This document shows, in pieces, positions 36,271 to 44,995 of a stretch of DNA of 64,000 bases (positions are counted from its first letter, which is position 1; each line of letters begins with the position of its first letter). The notes under the pieces were generated by a model. The model was not told the origin of the DNA. It saw only the letters and a program-made list of their open reading frames with translations, and did not search any database. Location: assembly GCF_009909185.1 (NCBI RefSeq), contig NZ_JAAAMV010000007.1:223787-287786 (forward strand), written 5' to 3'. The translations under genes and the position numbers were made by a program. Origin of the DNA: Paenibacillus glycinis. GTDB taxonomy: Bacteria; Bacillota; Bacilli; Paenibacillales; Paenibacillaceae.

Positions 36271-37623
36271 TTACGGCTGCGGGTTGTCTTTCAAGTAAGC
36301 GGCCTGCTCGGTCGTGAGCCAATCGGCCAGATGTTTGACGGTCGTATCCAGATCCTGCGCGCCGGTCATGTATTTCTGCGTCTCCTGCACGGAGAAGGTG
36401 CCCGTGAACTCGCCGAGGCGGGTCAAGTAGCTCGGAGGTCCGGCGAAGACAATGTTGGAATCGGCCATGGAACCGGCGTAGCCCGCGATCGGACCGGTGC
36501 TGAAGAACGGATCCTTCAGGCTCTCCGCGTAGATCGGAATGCTCGTGTTCGCTTTGCTGTACGCCAGGTTGTTCTCCGGCGAGCTGAGGAATTCGATCAG
36601 CTTCCAGGCTTCGTCCTTGTGCTTGGTGTTCGTGGACATGGCATAGGCTGCAGTGAAGCCCCAGAAAATGTAGCGTTTGCCGTCATCGGCCTTCGGCATC
36701 GGCACGACGTTCCACGTATCCGGCTGCATGTTCTTCTGCGCGACGGCGATAACCTCCGGCGTCTGGTTCAGAATTGCCGTCTGGCCGGTCGTGAACCCTT
36801 GCACCATCTCGTTAAAGCCCCAGTTGACCGATTCCTTCGGCGATTCGCCGTCCAGGTACAGGTCGTAGAATTTCTTGAAGGCCGCTTTGCCTTCCGGCGT
36901 GTAAAGAATCGACTTGCCGTCCTTATCGAACCAGCTGTCGGAATGCGTGGCCGCCATGACGTATTCCATGGCGCGGATGATGCCGTTCGCGCCGCCGCGG
37001 AACGAGATGCCGTATTGGCCTTTGCCGTCGTCGGTCAGCTTCTTGGCATCGGTGAAATAATCGTCCCATGTCTCGATCGTCGCCGGCAGTCCTTTCTCCT
37101 TGAACCAATCCGTCCGGATGAACAGCCCCTGCAGCAGGAAGGCGTCCGGGATCGCGTACACTTCGTTCTTGTATTTATTGCGGGCTTGCTTGGCCGCCTC
37201 GCTCAGATTCGCGGCTTGGTCCCATTTGTCGTAGAACGGCTGCAGGCTTTGGATATAACCCGCGGAAGCCATGCCCGCAAGCGACGTATCGTCAATGCTG
37301 ATGACGTCCGGAAGAATGCCCGCCACGCCCATCGTCATCCATTTGTTGTTCGCCTGATCCCAAGGGACCGAGGTGTATTCGACGGAGATGTTCGGATTCG
37401 CCGCCTCGAATTTCTTGAGCAGATCCTGAATGAAAGCCGTCCGTTCTGGACTCGGCAGCGGATCGAGGTACGAGAGCTCGACCTTCTCCCCGCCCGAATC
37501 CGCGTTCGCGCCGGATCCCCCGTTCGCCGCGGAATCATCGCCTTTGTTCCCTCCGCAAGCCGTCAATACCGCAGACAGCAGCATGACCCCGACCATGCCC
37601 GACAACCATTTCTTTTTCCCCAT
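36271..37623 (-). CDS. ABC sugar importer, substrate-binding lipoprotein (family 1)
   Basis: A 450-residue lipoprotein. The signal peptide ends LTAC (C23) and is followed by a G/N/S-rich linker. The mature part has the family 1 features: YLDPLPSPERTAFIQDLLKK, IPDAFLLQGLFIRTDWFKEK, TIETWDDYFTDAKKLTDDGK and KHKDEAWKLIEFLSS. It captures an oligosaccharide for the permeases encoded downstream. A GAGGAG site lies 9 nt before the ATG. It is third in the run, after the ROK regulator and the asparaginase-family gene. Confidence 0.9.
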   Translation of the reverse strand: MGKKKWLSGMVGVMLLSAVLTACGGNKGDDSAANGGSGANADSGGEKVELSYLDPLPSPERTAFIQDLLKKFEAANPNISVEYTSVPWDQANNKWMTMGVAGILPDVISIDDTSLAGMASAGYIQSLQPFYDKWDQAANLSEAAKQARNKYKNEVYAIPDAFLLQGLFIRTDWFKEKGLPATIETWDDYFTDAKKLTDDGKGQYGISFRGGANGIIRAMEYVMAATHSDSWFDKDGKSILYTPEGKAAFKKFYDLYLDGESPKESVNWGFNEMVQGFTTGQTAILNQTPEVIAVAQKNMQPDTWNVVPMPKADDGKRYIFWGFTAAYAMSTNTKHKDEAWKLIEFLSSPENNLAYSKANTSIPIYAESLKDPFFSTGPIAGYAGSMADSNIVFAGPPSYLTRLGEFTGTFSVQETQKYMTGAQDLDTTVKHLADWLTTEQAAYLKDNPQP

Positions 37624-37685
37624 TCTTTATCTCTCCTCTCCTATTGTCGCCGCCTCCGCTTGCCGGAAACGGCTGCTTACGTGAT

Positions 37686-38690
37686 CTATGATAGATGCAG
37701 CGTAAATTCGGCTTGATTGCGTCCGACGACGCGCTTGTTGTCGTTGCGGATGTCGGCCGGCGCGAGCGCGTGCATCCGGTCGATCGTGGCTTGGTTGTCG
37801 TAGCCGATCTGTTCCAGGATCGACGCCGCGATCAAAGGCCATTCATCCTCGGAGCCGTCCAGCACCTTGTAGGCGAACGCGAGCCGTTCCTTTTTCAAGC
37901 CGAAGCAGTAGACCCCCTTGGCGCCGCCCTTGGCCACGATGTTCGGGTCGAGCAGCAGGCTCGAGCAGATCCGGTCCGTCCCGGCCACCATCTCGCTGTG
38001 CGCGTTCATCCGGCGGACGATGGTGACGACGGCGGCGCGGATCTCGTCATTGTCGATGAGATCGGGACAGGCGAGCTTCAGGAACGCGGTCGCCAGCGCG
38101 TTCAGCGGCAGCGCGAAGACCGGGAAGCCGCAGCCGTCGGTGCCGAGGCCGACCCGTTCGACCGGAATGCCGGCGAGATAGGCCAGCGTCTCCAGGATTT
38201 CGCGCTGGGCCGGATGATCCGGTTCCCCGTAGCTTTCCATGGGGTAGCCCATCGCTTTGCAGAGCGCCAGGATGCCGAGATGCTTGCCCGAGCAGTTATG
38301 GTAGATCGCCCGCTTCGGACGGTTGGCGCGAAGCAGGTCTTCCGTGGCGTATACGCTCAGCGGATACGTGGGATGACAGATCAGCTGCTCCTCGGCGATG
38401 CCCGTCTTGCGCATGATCGCTTCCAGCGCTTCGACGTGAAAAGGCTCCGCCCGGTGCGAACCGATCATGATCGCCCCCTCGGCATCGTTCAGCCCGAAGG
38501 CTGCGTCCGCGCCGTGCCGGACCACCGGAATCGCCTGGAACGGCTTCCCGGCCGAGCGCAGGAACGATACCGCCCGCGGGTCGCCGACCGCGTATTGAAT
38601 CTCGCCTTTATCGTTCACGCCGCAGATATGGCCGACGTGCACGCATTCCTCGATGCCCCCGCGGTATTCCCTGACCAACGTTTCTTCCAT
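37686..38690 (-). CDS. Asparaginase-II family enzyme (thermolabile, Rhizobium type)
   Basis: A 334-residue protein of the PF06089 asparaginase family, unrelated in fold to the common L-asparaginases. The family blocks include SFLRSAGKPFQAIPVVRHGA, GSHRAEPFHVEALEAIMRKT, NCSGKHLGILALCKAMGYPM and GTDGCGFPVFALPLNALATA; the SAGKP serine-lysine pair and the NCSGKH motif are likely active-site residues. It hydrolyses an amide, asparagine in characterised members. The gene lies in a sugar importer run between a ROK regulator and a binding protein (15-nt and 62-nt gaps), which suggests an amide-linked sugar or asparagine-linked glycan fragment as the real substrate. This is an inference. Confidence 0.85.
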   Translation of the reverse strand: MEETLVREYRGGIEECVHVGHICGVNDKGEIQYAVGDPRAVSFLRSAGKPFQAIPVVRHGADAAFGLNDAEGAIMIGSHRAEPFHVEALEAIMRKTGIAEEQLICHPTYPLSVYATEDLLRANRPKRAIYHNCSGKHLGILALCKAMGYPMESYGEPDHPAQREILETLAYLAGIPVERVGLGTDGCGFPVFALPLNALATAFLKLACPDLIDNDEIRAAVVTIVRRMNAHSEMVAGTDRICSSLLLDPNIVAKGGAKGVYCFGLKKERLAFAYKVLDGSEDEWPLIAASILEQIGYDNQATIDRMHALAPADIRNDNKRVVGRNQAEFTLHLS

Positions 38691-38705
38691 GCCGCGTCCC
38701 TCCCG

Positions 38706-39890
38706 TTATTGTTGTATAAGACCGTTTCCCAAGTACTGCTGCAGCGCCAGCTTGGCCGCTCCGATCATGATCGCCTGCTCGCCGAGCCGCGAGCGGGTCA
38801 GCTGGAACGTGCCGACGAACGGTTCCCAGATGAATTCCTTCAGCTTGCCGCGCACGCGCTCGAGAATCTCGGGATCGATGTCGATAAAGCTCCCGGCCAT
38901 GACGATCGTGTCCGGATTATACGTGCAGACGACGTTATTGATCGTGATCGCGATATAGGTGCAGGCGCGGTCGATAATGTTGTCGGCCCAGGTCTCGCCG
39001 CTCTTCATCAGCGCCACCAGCTCCGCGATGCTTGCGACCGGCTTGATCTGGCCGGCCTCCTGCAGCATCGCAAGGTCGGTAATATAGGTTTGGAGGCAGC
39101 CCCGCTTGCCGCATTCGCATAACTTGCCGTTCGGGTCGATGGTAGAGTGCCCGATCTCGCCCGCGATGTTGTTGGCGCCGCGGTAGATCTTGCCTTCGAT
39201 CACGATGGCCGATCCGACGCCGCTGCCGATGCTGATGAGCGCCGTCTTGCTGTCGCCCGATATGGCGGCCGTGCCGCTCTCGCCGAGCGCCTTCACCTTC
39301 AGGTCGTTGTCCAGCACGACCGGCAGGCCGAGCTTCTCAGCCAGCATCGGGGCGAAGGTTACGTTCGACCACCCCATCTGCGCGGAGAAGACCGCCGTGC
39401 CCGACGCCGGATCCATGACGCCCGGCATGCCGACGCCGACGCCGATGAGCTTGGACATGTCCAGCCCCTGCTCGCCGGCCAGCCCTCCGACGGCGTCCGC
39501 GATCATGCCGATGATCGGTTCTGGCTGGGCCGAGGAACGGTCAAGCTCATATCGACGCTGGGCGACGATATTCCCGTCGAGGTCGATCAAGCCGATCTTC
39601 GCCACGTTCCGGTCAACCTCGACGCCGACCGACAAGATCGAATGAATGTCGATGTCCAGCATCGTCGCCCGTCTTCCGACCCCGGACGAATATTGGTCCG
39701 TTTCCCTGACCAGCCCGCCTTCGATCAGATCGCCGACGATTCTGCCGATCGCCGTGGCGCTCATGCCGGACAGCTTGGACACCTCCGCCCGGGATACGGG
39801 ACGATGCTGACGGATCATTTCCAGCACGAGCAGCCGGTTCATGTTCTTGATATATTCCTGATCGTGTTTATTTGGAAGGATAGCTAACAT
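38706..39890 (-). CDS. ROK-family transcriptional regulator (XylR/NagC-like)
   Basis: A 394-residue repressor. The N-terminal winged helix (NRLLVLEMIRQHRPVSRAEV, MSATAIGRIVGDLIEGG) is joined to a ROK sugar-binding domain with the zinc motif CECGKRGCLQ and the inactive kinase loop GVEVDRNVAKIGLIDLDGN. It probably senses the imported sugar. It is the first gene of the seven-gene run, and the 21-bp palindrome upstream is a candidate operator. The ATG is directly preceded by AAAGGAG with almost no spacing, so the real start may differ slightly. Confidence 0.85.
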   Translation of the reverse strand: MLAILPNKHDQEYIKNMNRLLVLEMIRQHRPVSRAEVSKLSGMSATAIGRIVGDLIEGGLVRETDQYSSGVGRRATMLDIDIHSILSVGVEVDRNVAKIGLIDLDGNIVAQRRYELDRSSAQPEPIIGMIADAVGGLAGEQGLDMSKLIGVGVGMPGVMDPASGTAVFSAQMGWSNVTFAPMLAEKLGLPVVLDNDLKVKALGESGTAAISGDSKTALISIGSGVGSAIVIEGKIYRGANNIAGEIGHSTIDPNGKLCECGKRGCLQTYITDLAMLQEAGQIKPVASIAELVALMKSGETWADNIIDRACTYIAITINNVVCTYNPDTIVMAGSFIDIDPEILERVRGKLKEFIWEPFVGTFQLTRSRLGEQAIMIGAAKLALQQYLGNGLIQQ

Positions 39891-40165
39891 CTCCTTTCCT
39901 ATTACTAATTGGAAGCAATTAACTATAGCGGTATTTAAGTGGATATAGCGTCATTTCAAGAGCTTTGAACTGTGAATATGATCAATAAGTCCGACAATTA
40001 ATAACATCATGTTATTAAAATAAGGCATCCGCGACCCTTTGTCAACTCATTATTCGATTTAATGTTATGTTATCTAACACGAAATGCGAACGAAAGCGGT
40101 CTGCCAATGAAGATAACGAGAATGACAGCCTGCGACGGAAGGATGTTCTTCTCGATCCGCGTAAG
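39891..40165. other. AT-rich upstream region of the ROK regulator operon
   Basis: About 275 bp, distinctly AT-rich against the GC-rich background. It holds the 21-bp palindrome at 39998-40018 and a second degenerate copy (TTAATGTTATGTTATCTAAC around 40058-40077). A promoter must lie here; TTGAAA and TTAAAT segments are visible near 39930-39955 but were not firm enough to annotate. Confidence 0.5.
39998..40018. promoter_or_regulatory. 21-bp palindrome, candidate ROK operator
   Basis: TTAATAACAT-C-ATGTTATTAA, a perfect inverted repeat about 110 bp upstream of the ROK regulator gene. The AT-rich symmetric form matches operators of XylR/NagC-type proteins. Confidence 0.6.
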
Positions 40166-40211
40166 CAAAAAATGGGCCGTCCCTTGGCCGCTACGGCTTT
40201 CGGGACAGCCC
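40166..40211 (-). terminator. Terminator after selO
   Basis: GGGCCGTCCC pairs with GGGACAGCCC (40174-40183 and 40202-40211) around an 18-nt loop, with ATTTTTT following on the minus strand. Confidence 0.7.
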
Positions 40212-40259
40212 CTACATTTAACTGCCTCTATAAGATGCGCACAGTACGCGCATGTCGGA

Positions 40260-41738
40260 TCAGGTCCCGCAGAAGGTGCGGTACGGACGGCCGGACGGCT
40301 CGGGCAGCTCGGCGTATTCGGCTTGTTCGGAAGCATGCGCATACGGCTTCGACAGGACGTGCAACAGCCGTTCCATCACGGTGAAGTCCCCTTGTTCCGC
40401 GGCTGCCAGCGCTTCTTCCACCCGGTGATTGCGCGGAATGACGGCAGGATTGCTGACGCGCATCAACGCGTGCGACGATGCCCGCGCGTCCTCCGGCTGC
40501 CGCCCCGCTCTCGCCTGCCACCGTTCGCGCCATCGCTCGAACTCCGCGGAACCGAACATCGCCGTATCCGTCGGTTTGCCGAACGTCATTGCGAGGAAGG
40601 TATTGGTATAATCCGCGCGATGCTTCTGCATCATAGCAAGGAGGTCGCCGATCAGCGACTCGTCCTCCGGTTCTTCGTCCGCGATCCCGAGCTTCGCCCG
40701 CATGCCCGCGAGCCAATGCCGCTGATACGACGCGATAAACTCCTCGAGCGCATCCTCCGCCAATTCGACCGCCCGTTCCTCGTCTTCGTGCAGCAGCGGC
40801 AGCAGCGACTCGGCCAATCGCGCCAGATTCCATGCGGCGATGCGCGGCTGGTTGCCGTATGCATAGCGTCCTTGCCTGTCGATGGAGCTGAACACCGTGG
40901 CCGGATCGTACGCGTCCAGGAACGCGCAAGGCCCGTAATCGATGGTTTCGCCGCTGATGGTCATGTTGTCGGTGTTCATGACGCCGTGAATAAAGCCGAC
41001 GAGCTGCCACTTGGCGATCAATTCGGCCTGCCGGCCTCCCACTCCCCGAAGCAGGGCCAGATAGCGGTTCCCGTCGCCGTCCGCATCGGGGTAATGCCGC
41101 TGCAGCGCGTAGTCGGCCAAGGCGCGCAGCTCCTCGACCGTCCGCATGTTCGCCGCGTATTGAAAGGTCCCTACGCGCAGATGACTGGCGGCCACGCGGG
41201 TCAATACGGCGCCTGGCAGCTGCATCTCGCGGATCACCGGCTCGCCGGTCGCCGTCACGGCCAGGCTGCGCGTCGTCGGAATGCCGAGCGCGAACATCGC
41301 TTCGCTGATGATGTATTCGCGCAGCATCGGTCCGAGCGCCGCCCGGCCGTCGCCGCCGCGGGAATAAGCCGTCCTGCCCGAACCCTTGAGCTGGATGTCG
41401 AACCGCTCGCCGTCCGGCGCGAGCTGCTCGCCGAGCAGCAGCGCGCGGCCGTCGCCCAGCATGTTGAAATACTCGAATTGATGCCCCGCGTAGGCTTGGG
41501 CAAGCGGACGCGCGCCTTCGGGAATCCGGTTCCCGGCCAGCACCGCCGCGCCGTCTTCGCCCTGCAGCGCTCCGACGTTCAGCCCGAGACGCGCCGCGAG
41601 CGGTTCATTCAGAATGACGGTCTTCGGCGAGCGGACGCGCGCCGGACTCTGCTCGGCATAAAAGGATTGCGGCAAACGGGCGTAGCTGTTGTCGAATTTC
41701 CAGCCGGCCTCCTGCGGTGTTGCTTGGTTCTCTGTCAT
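40260..41738 (-). CDS. selO: SelO/YdiU protein adenylyltransferase
   Basis: A 492-residue pseudokinase that transfers AMP to protein hydroxyls and takes part in redox homeostasis. The family blocks are [20 protein letters not shown], the ATP-site region [34 protein letters not shown], the metal-binding [13 protein letters not shown] and the DFG-like [11 protein letters not shown]-terminal cysteine (YRTFCGT) sits where eukaryotic forms carry selenocysteine; it may form a redox switch. The start at 41738 was chosen because GGAG lies 6 nt upstream; an in-frame ATG 21 nt earlier lacks a site. It is monocistronic. Confidence 0.9.
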   Translation of the reverse strand: MTENQATPQEAGWKFDNSYARLPQSFYAEQSPARVRSPKTVILNEPLAARLGLNVGALQGEDGAAVLAGNRIPEGARPLAQAYAGHQFEYFNMLGDGRALLLGEQLAPDGERFDIQLKGSGRTAYSRGGDGRAALGPMLREYIISEAMFALGIPTTRSLAVTATGEPVIREMQLPGAVLTRVAASHLRVGTFQYAANMRTVEELRALADYALQRHYPDADGDGNRYLALLRGVGGRQAELIAKWQLVGFIHGVMNTDNMTISGETIDYGPCAFLDAYDPATVFSSIDRQGRYAYGNQPRIAAWNLARLAESLLPLLHEDEERAVELAEDALEEFIASYQRHWLAGMRAKLGIADEEPEDESLIGDLLAMMQKHRADYTNTFLAMTFGKPTDTAMFGSAEFERWRERWQARAGRQPEDARASSHALMRVSNPAVIPRNHRVEEALAAAEQGDFTVMERLLHVLSKPYAHASEQAEYAELPEPSGRPYRTFCGT

Positions 41739-41860
41739 CGTATCTCCAATCCTTTCCATACTTAGATGGTACCCCGTTACGTATCCTGCGATTCGTTCTT
41801 ATCGTCGGTTAATCATGAAAGGCCTCTGTCCGGTCGTTCGCAGACCATCCGCCGGACTGG

Positions 41861-42496
41861 CTACAGCCTGCGGCGCACGATATCCAGCAGCTCGGCAGCG
41901 GTATGGCACAGATAATCCGGTTCGGCTTCGGCCAGCAGCTTCGCGGAATCGTAGCCCCAGGACACGGCGATGACGGTCACGCCGATCTTCTTGCAGGCTT
42001 GGACGTCGCGGAGCTCGTCGCCGACATAGACGATCCGGTCGAGCCCGATGCCCATCTCGCGCGCCATGCCGCGGATCGCCTTATCCTTGCCGAACATATT
42101 GGAAGCGGAATGCACCGCGTCGAAGACGTCCAGCCCGTTCAGTTCCAGGAAGCCATGGATATTTTCCTTCGTGTTGGAGGAAAGAATGCCCATCGTATAG
42201 CCGTTTTCCTTCAGCCGGGCGAGCGCCTCCCGCATCCCTTCCGCCGCCTGCAGCGCGGCAGCGGCTTTGTGGTACTCGCGTTTGCCTTCCATGACCAGTC
42301 CCGGAAGCTTGTAAAGCGGAACCCGGAGCGCCTTCAGGCGATCGGGAATGGAGAGGTCGGACAGCCGCGCGATGTCCTGGTCGTCGTCGATCTTCCGGCC
42401 GCCGTGCTTGGCGGACAGCTCGTTGAACAAACGGATCGCCAGCAGCTTCGACGCCACGATCGTCCCGTCGAAATCAAATATCATAACCGGTTTCAC
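41861..42496 (-). CDS. HAD-family phosphatase (phosphoglycolate phosphatase-like)
   Basis: A 211-residue HAD hydrolase. Motif I is MIFDFDGTIVAS, motif II ILSSNTKENI, motif III lysine in MFGKDKAIRGM, and motif IV YVGDELRDVQACKKIG. It dephosphorylates a small phosphoester; the cap domain is of the short helical type. It starts at a GTG (42496); an internal ATG at 42484 is an alternative. It follows a short intergenic region after the epimerase terminator and is not clearly linked to the sugar genes. Confidence 0.8.
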   Translation of the reverse strand: MKPVMIFDFDGTIVASKLLAIRLFNELSAKHGGRKIDDDQDIARLSDLSIPDRLKALRVPLYKLPGLVMEGKREYHKAAAALQAAEGMREALARLKENGYTMGILSSNTKENIHGFLELNGLDVFDAVHSASNMFGKDKAIRGMAREMGIGLDRIVYVGDELRDVQACKKIGVTVIAVSWGYDSAKLLAEAEPDYLCHTAAELLDIVRRRL

Positions 42497-42560
42497 GTTC
42501 GCTTTCCCGCCTCTCGTTCATTGCATACTCCCAGTATCCCCTTGCGGAAGGGTTCGCGCA

Positions 42561-42612
42561 ACAAAAAAGCCCGGCTTCGCCTCTCCGAGGGCAAAACCGG
42601 ACCTTTCTCTCA
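42561..42612 (-). terminator. Terminator after epimerase gene
   Basis: An imperfect hairpin on the minus strand with TCCGG/CCGGG arms, ending in GGGCTTTTTTG, right after the end of the sugar-acid operon. Confidence 0.55.
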
Positions 42613-42642
42613 TGCGCGAGTCCGCGAACGGACCAAGCGGCT

Positions 42643-43494
42643 TTAGGCCTGCGCCTCGTCGGACCAGCGGTGCTGCGGGCGCCAATCCAACGTTTCCTTT
42701 GCCAAGCGATTGTCGAACAGCGGCTCTCTCCCCGCGAAGTCCGTCCGCAAATCCGTCACGTCCGGGTAGCAGGCGCGAAGCAGCTCGGACGTCTCGAATT
42801 CGCTCAGCGTGTCGTCGCCCGTGATATTCAGCGCCACCGCGCCGTCCACCTCCGCCTGCAGCGCAGCGACGCACGCGCCGGCGGCATCGCGGATATCGAC
42901 GTAGCTCCACAGGATTTTGGCGAATCCCTCCGGCTTGCCGATGCCGCGGCGCAGCCGGGCGTATTCCTCGGGAGCCGCGATCAGCGAGAAGCGGAGGCTC
43001 ACGACCGCCATGCCGGTGCGGCGATGGAACATCGCCGCCGTCAGCTCGCCCACCGTCTTCGATAAGCCGTAGCCTTCCTGCGAAAGCTGCGGATGAGCCT
43101 CGTCGATCGGCAAATACTGCGGCGGGAAGGGCTTGATCGCCCACGCGAAGCCGTAGCAGGACGTGCTCGAGCCCATGACGACCCGGCGGATGCCGAGCAT
43201 GGACGCCGCCTCCAGAACGTTATACCCGCCCATGACGTTGTTAGCGAAAATCATCGGCACCGGGAATCCGGTCGGCGACGGGATCGCGGCCAGATGAATG
43301 ACGGCGTCCGCGCCTTGCAGCGCGCTCGCGACCTGGCCGAGGTCGTTCATGTCCACGATGATCTGCCGGCAGGGCAAGCCCGCGGCGTGCTTCTGGTCGA
43401 GCGAGACGACGTTGTACTCCTGCCGGACGAGCTCCCGGACGACGTATTGGCCCAGCTTGCCGCCGCCCCCGGTTACCGCGATCGTTTGCTTCAT
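42643..43494 (-). CDS. NAD-dependent epimerase/dehydratase
   Basis: A 283-residue extended SDR. The nucleotide loop is TGGGGKLGQY, the acidic residue is in SLDQKH, then come HLAAIPSP, VMGSSTSCYGFA and the catalytic YGLSKT. The SDR type resembles uronate dehydrogenases and UDP-sugar epimerases. It is the last gene of the Lpl-type importer/dehydratase operon (30-nt gap), so it probably oxidises or epimerises a sugar acid before the dehydratase step. An AAAAGGAG site lies about 11 nt upstream. Confidence 0.85.
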   Translation of the reverse strand: MKQTIAVTGGGGKLGQYVVRELVRQEYNVVSLDQKHAAGLPCRQIIVDMNDLGQVASALQGADAVIHLAAIPSPTGFPVPMIFANNVMGGYNVLEAASMLGIRRVVMGSSTSCYGFAWAIKPFPPQYLPIDEAHPQLSQEGYGLSKTVGELTAAMFHRRTGMAVVSLRFSLIAAPEEYARLRRGIGKPEGFAKILWSYVDIRDAAGACVAALQAEVDGAVALNITGDDTLSEFETSELLRACYPDVTDLRTDFAGREPLFDNRLAKETLDWRPQHRWSDEAQA

Positions 43495-43524
43495 GCTTCT
43501 CCAACTCCTTTTGTCGTCGTTGCG

Positions 43525-44748
43525 TTATGGCCTTACCAAGGTGCCGTCCGCCTTGCGGTCCAGCTTGTACGGCTGATGATAGCTCGCGCGCTTCCAATCG
43601 TCTCCCGGCAGCAGAAGCGCCTTCTCCTCGTCGAAATCGATCCCGAGGCCCGGTTTGCCGGAGACGTACAAGTATCCGCCCCGCCGCTCGACGAGTCCCG
43701 GGAACGCTTCGCGCTCCTCCGGCTTGAAGTGGTTGATCTCCTGGATGCCGAAATTCCATACCGCCATGTCCAGATGCACGGCCGCCGCTTGGTTGACGGG
43801 ATCGTTCTCCCCGCCCTCCTGCCACGCGGTGCGGACGCCGAACGCTTCCGCGAGCGTCGCGATCTTGCGGGCCGCGCTGATGCCGCCGACCTTGGATACC
43901 CGCACCCGGATAAAGTCGATCAGCCGTTCCGTGATCAGCGGCGTCCACTCCTGCGGATTCGCGAACAGCTCGCCGACCGCCTGCGGGGTCGCGCTCTGCT
44001 GGCGCAGCTGGCGGTACCAGCCGACATGCTCGGGCGGCAGCGCGTCCTCGAGGAAGAACAGGTCGTACGGCTCCAGCCGCTTGGACAGGCGAACGGCGCC
44101 AATCGGCGAGACATGCTCGTGGACGTCGTGCGTGAACTGCACCGCGGACCCGAATTCCACCCGAAGCTGCTCGAACATGGCGGGAATCGCCTGCAGGTAA
44201 GCGTGTTCATCGAAGACCGCATCCTTCGCCCAAGCCTCCTCGGGCACGTTCGCTTCCCCGCTCGGGATGAAGCCTCCGCCTCCGTAGCCCCCGAGCTGCG
44301 CCCGGATGACGGTATAGCCCTGCTCCCGGAAACGGTGAACGTCCTCCTTCAGCTCCGCGATGTCATGCCCGCCCGCATGGCCGTAGCACGGCACGGCCGC
44401 CCTGCAGGCGCCGCCGAGCAATTGATAGATCGGCAATCCCGCCTCCTTGCCCTTGATGTCCCACAGCGCGACGTCGATGCCGCCGATCGCCGTCTGCAGA
44501 ATCGAGCCGTTCCGCCAGTACGAGCTCAGCTGCATCGTCTGCCAGATATCCTCGATGTTCCCGGTTTCCCGGCCGATCAACTGGGGCGCAAGCAGCTGTT
44601 CGACGACCTGCGCGACCGCTTCCGGGTTGTACAGATCGTTGGCGGAGCCGATGCCGTACAGCCCGTCTTGGTCCGTCATCACCTTCACGACGGTCCACGT
44701 TCCGTTTTTCCTCGTGCGGATGCACCGGATCCCTGTTATTTTCGCCAT
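43525..44748 (-). CDS. Enolase-superfamily sugar-acid dehydratase, ManD/RspA-like
   Basis: A 407-residue dehydratase. It starts AKITGIRCIRTRKNGTWTVV; the barrel has the second lysine-region QLGGYGGGGF, the metal ligands D and H in TH-DVHEHVSP (ManD-type D-x-H), E in FFLEDALPPE, E in AVGELFANPQ, and the C-terminal WNFGIQEINHF. These features match the D-mannonate/D-gluconate dehydratase subgroup, which yields 2-keto-3-deoxy sugar acids. The ATG at 44748 was preferred to one at 44781, because the latter's ribosome-binding site lies inside the arm of a strong hairpin. It follows the binding-protein gene in the Lpl-type operon. Confidence 0.85.
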   Translation of the reverse strand: MAKITGIRCIRTRKNGTWTVVKVMTDQDGLYGIGSANDLYNPEAVAQVVEQLLAPQLIGRETGNIEDIWQTMQLSSYWRNGSILQTAIGGIDVALWDIKGKEAGLPIYQLLGGACRAAVPCYGHAGGHDIAELKEDVHRFREQGYTVIRAQLGGYGGGGFIPSGEANVPEEAWAKDAVFDEHAYLQAIPAMFEQLRVEFGSAVQFTHDVHEHVSPIGAVRLSKRLEPYDLFFLEDALPPEHVGWYRQLRQQSATPQAVGELFANPQEWTPLITERLIDFIRVRVSKVGGISAARKIATLAEAFGVRTAWQEGGENDPVNQAAAVHLDMAVWNFGIQEINHFKPEEREAFPGLVERRGGYLYVSGKPGLGIDFDEEKALLLPGDDWKRASYHQPYKLDRKADGTLVRP

Positions 44749-44787
44749 TCCCCTGCACGCTCCTTCTTTGTTTTCGTTCATGCGATA

Positions 44788-44813
44788 GCCTCCCGTCCTG
44801 GCGGACGGGAGGC
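44788..44813 (-). repeat. Intercistronic hairpin upstream of dehydratase gene
   Basis: Perfect 11-bp arms GCCTCCCGTCC/GGACGGGAGGC with a 4-nt loop. The minus-strand downstream arm contains GGGAGG, which would hide that sequence from ribosomes. It lies about 180 nt after the binding-protein gene. Confidence 0.6.
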
Positions 44814-44995
44814 ATCGGTATCGGCTACGTTTGAATGGATGAGCGCTCGCCCCGCTTGCTGGCGTCTGCTCGGAGGGACGGCTTGCTCTCCGGATGGCAA
44901 ATGCCGGCGGTTTGGCCGGCAGAGGCGGCTGACGCGCCGCCTTCATGCCGACTGGCGCCGATTGGTTTTGCTTGCAGCCGATCAGGCTCCGTACC

